A DNA stretch of 64,000 nt from Henningerozyma blattae CBS 6284 (taxonomy: Eukaryota; Ascomycota; Saccharomycetes; Saccharomycetales; Saccharomycetaceae): assembly GCF_000315915.1 (NCBI RefSeq), contig NC_020191.1, positions 248,001-312,000 on the forward strand, given 5' to 3'. The notes beneath the pieces are model-generated. The model made no database searches. It saw nothing but the letters and a program-made list of their open reading frames with translations, and had not been told where the DNA came from. Positions 63,241 through 64,000 of the stretch are shown piece by piece (within the stretch, counting starts at the first letter, position 1; each line of letters opens with the position of its first letter). Both the position numbers and the translations under genes were made by a program.

Positions 63241-64000
63241 TTAGGCTGTAGCTTTATAAGCTTCTTGTCTCTTTTCACGCTTTTCTCTATTTTCCTTTAA
63301 GAAAGTTTTAAGCTTTTCCCATTGCTTCTTCTTACTCTTTGGCACAACTTTATCCATTTTAATTAAAATTGATAATACAGTAAATTGAAGATATGGTGAG
63401 TAAATTAATCTTAACCAGAAAATACCCAAATATAGTATTAAAGAGACACCTGCTGTACCATATTTCATCAAAAAGGTATCTAGAAATAATGTAATCATTA
63501 AGAATACTTCTGAATAAGCAATCAATTTTAAGATCTTGGAATGCTTTCTTGCAACGTCACTATTCAATTTATCATCAACTTCGTTTGTCATTTCATATTT
63601 CTTATTCATTAAATGAATTAAACTGTTTGCCATTAAAGGTAAGATTCTATAAAATGACTTACCAAATGTAAATAACCATAATAAAACGATCATTAAAGTT
63701 TGGAAATTTTCACTACTTAATAAATCATACCATGTTGGACTCCAACCTTTACAATTTTGTTTCATTGTTGTACTGTAAGCTAAAACACCGCCTACCAATG
63801 CTAATCTATATAGAATTTGTGGAGCCCATTTTAATAATTTATGAAACCATCTAGTACCAGTAACAATTGAATATTCGGATTTAGATTTTAAGAATAACCA
63901 CTTAATATCACGATATTTAAAAAATAATATAGCATGATAAAAATATGTTATACTAAATATTAGACCCAATACAAGCATCATTGAATGACCGATTGTCCAT
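63241..64000 (-). CDS. Pom33/Per33-like (TMEM33 family) membrane protein, partial
   Basis: The frame is open to the right edge, so the N-terminus is missing; codons upstream of the first internal ATG pair read WTIGHS. About 252 residues are visible. Hydrophobic segments near visible residues 8-25, 60-75, 95-115, 160-178 and 183-200 suggest four or five membrane spans, and the protein ends in a long basic amphipathic tail (KKKQWEKLKTFLKENREKREKRQEAYKATA). This topology, the WxxGH motif before a span and the basic C-terminal helix resemble Pom33/Per33, which sit in the ER and at nuclear pores. Assignment rests on overall appearance rather than an exact motif, so another multispan ER protein remains possible. 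Confidence 0.6.
   Translation of the reverse strand, partial: WTIGHSMMLVLGLIFSITYFYHAILFFKYRDIKWLFLKSKSEYSIVTGTRWFHKLLKWAPQILYRLALVGGVLAYSTTMKQNCKGWSPTWYDLLSSENFQTLMIVLLWLFTFGKSFYRILPLMANSLIHLMNKKYEMTNEVDDKLNSDVARKHSKILKLIAYSEVFLMITLFLDTFLMKYGTAGVSLILYLGIFWLRLIYSPYLQFTVLSILIKMDKVVPKSKKKQWEKLKTFLKENREKREKRQEAYKATA

Overview
The window is nuclear DNA of a budding yeast of the family Saccharomycetaceae. Evidence: AT-rich intergenic DNA, standard genetic code, introns with GTATGT donors and TACTAAC branch sites, tRNAs nearly identical to those of Saccharomyces cerevisiae, and proteins that can be recognised as PCM1, SOM1, FUM1, NPR2, MCM10, PCC1, DNL4, SGT2, ARG81, KEL3, RPP0 and ERV1. Gene order is partly that of S. 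cerevisiae (PCM1-SOM1-NPR2 with intervening genes missing; DNL4-SGT2 without TSR3). A three-part mating cassette with an alpha2-derived a2 gene points to a post-whole-genome-duplication genus such as Tetrapisispora, Vanderwaltozyma, Kazachstania or Naumovozyma. The genus cannot be fixed from this sequence alone.

Layout. 0-16 kb is a dense housekeeping region: the end of a membrane protein gene, PCM1, SOM1, FUM1, NPR2, MCM10, the spliced gene PCC1, DNL4 and SGT2. 16-22 kb holds the most informative locus: an a-type mating cassette (three-exon a1, a two-exon a2 made from the 3' part of alpha2, an alpha1 3' remnant and an HO-like Y/Z junction). It is bracketed by tRNA-Arg and tRNA-Asp genes, each with Ty3/sigma-like LTRs directly upstream. 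22-35 kb is sparse: a PIR cell-wall protein and two zinc-cluster regulators with related DNA-binding domains. 35-46 kb holds KEL3, an aldo-keto reductase, ARG81 and an unrecognised 631-residue protein. 46-53.5 kb is a gene desert with three tRNA-Lys(CTT) genes and LTR fragments. 53.5-56.7 kb is a Mutator-like (MULE) transposase gene with an N-terminal part broken by frameshifts and a 3-base N gap. 58-64 kb holds a large metallothionein, RPP0, ERV1 and a Pom33-like membrane protein running off the right edge.

How the parts relate. The mating cassette has the S. cerevisiae MATa/HMRa design: a1 and a2 diverge from a very short promoter, the X side carries alpha2 coding sequence and the Z side carries the alpha1 end. 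Whether this is the active MAT or a silent copy cannot be told from one copy. The sigma-like LTRs sit at the same spacing upstream of tRNA-Arg and tRNA-Lys, the signature of position-specific integration at Pol III start sites. The strongest open questions are the 39-nt intron and G-free strand of the a2 gene, the fumarase without a mitochondrial presequence, and the MULE.
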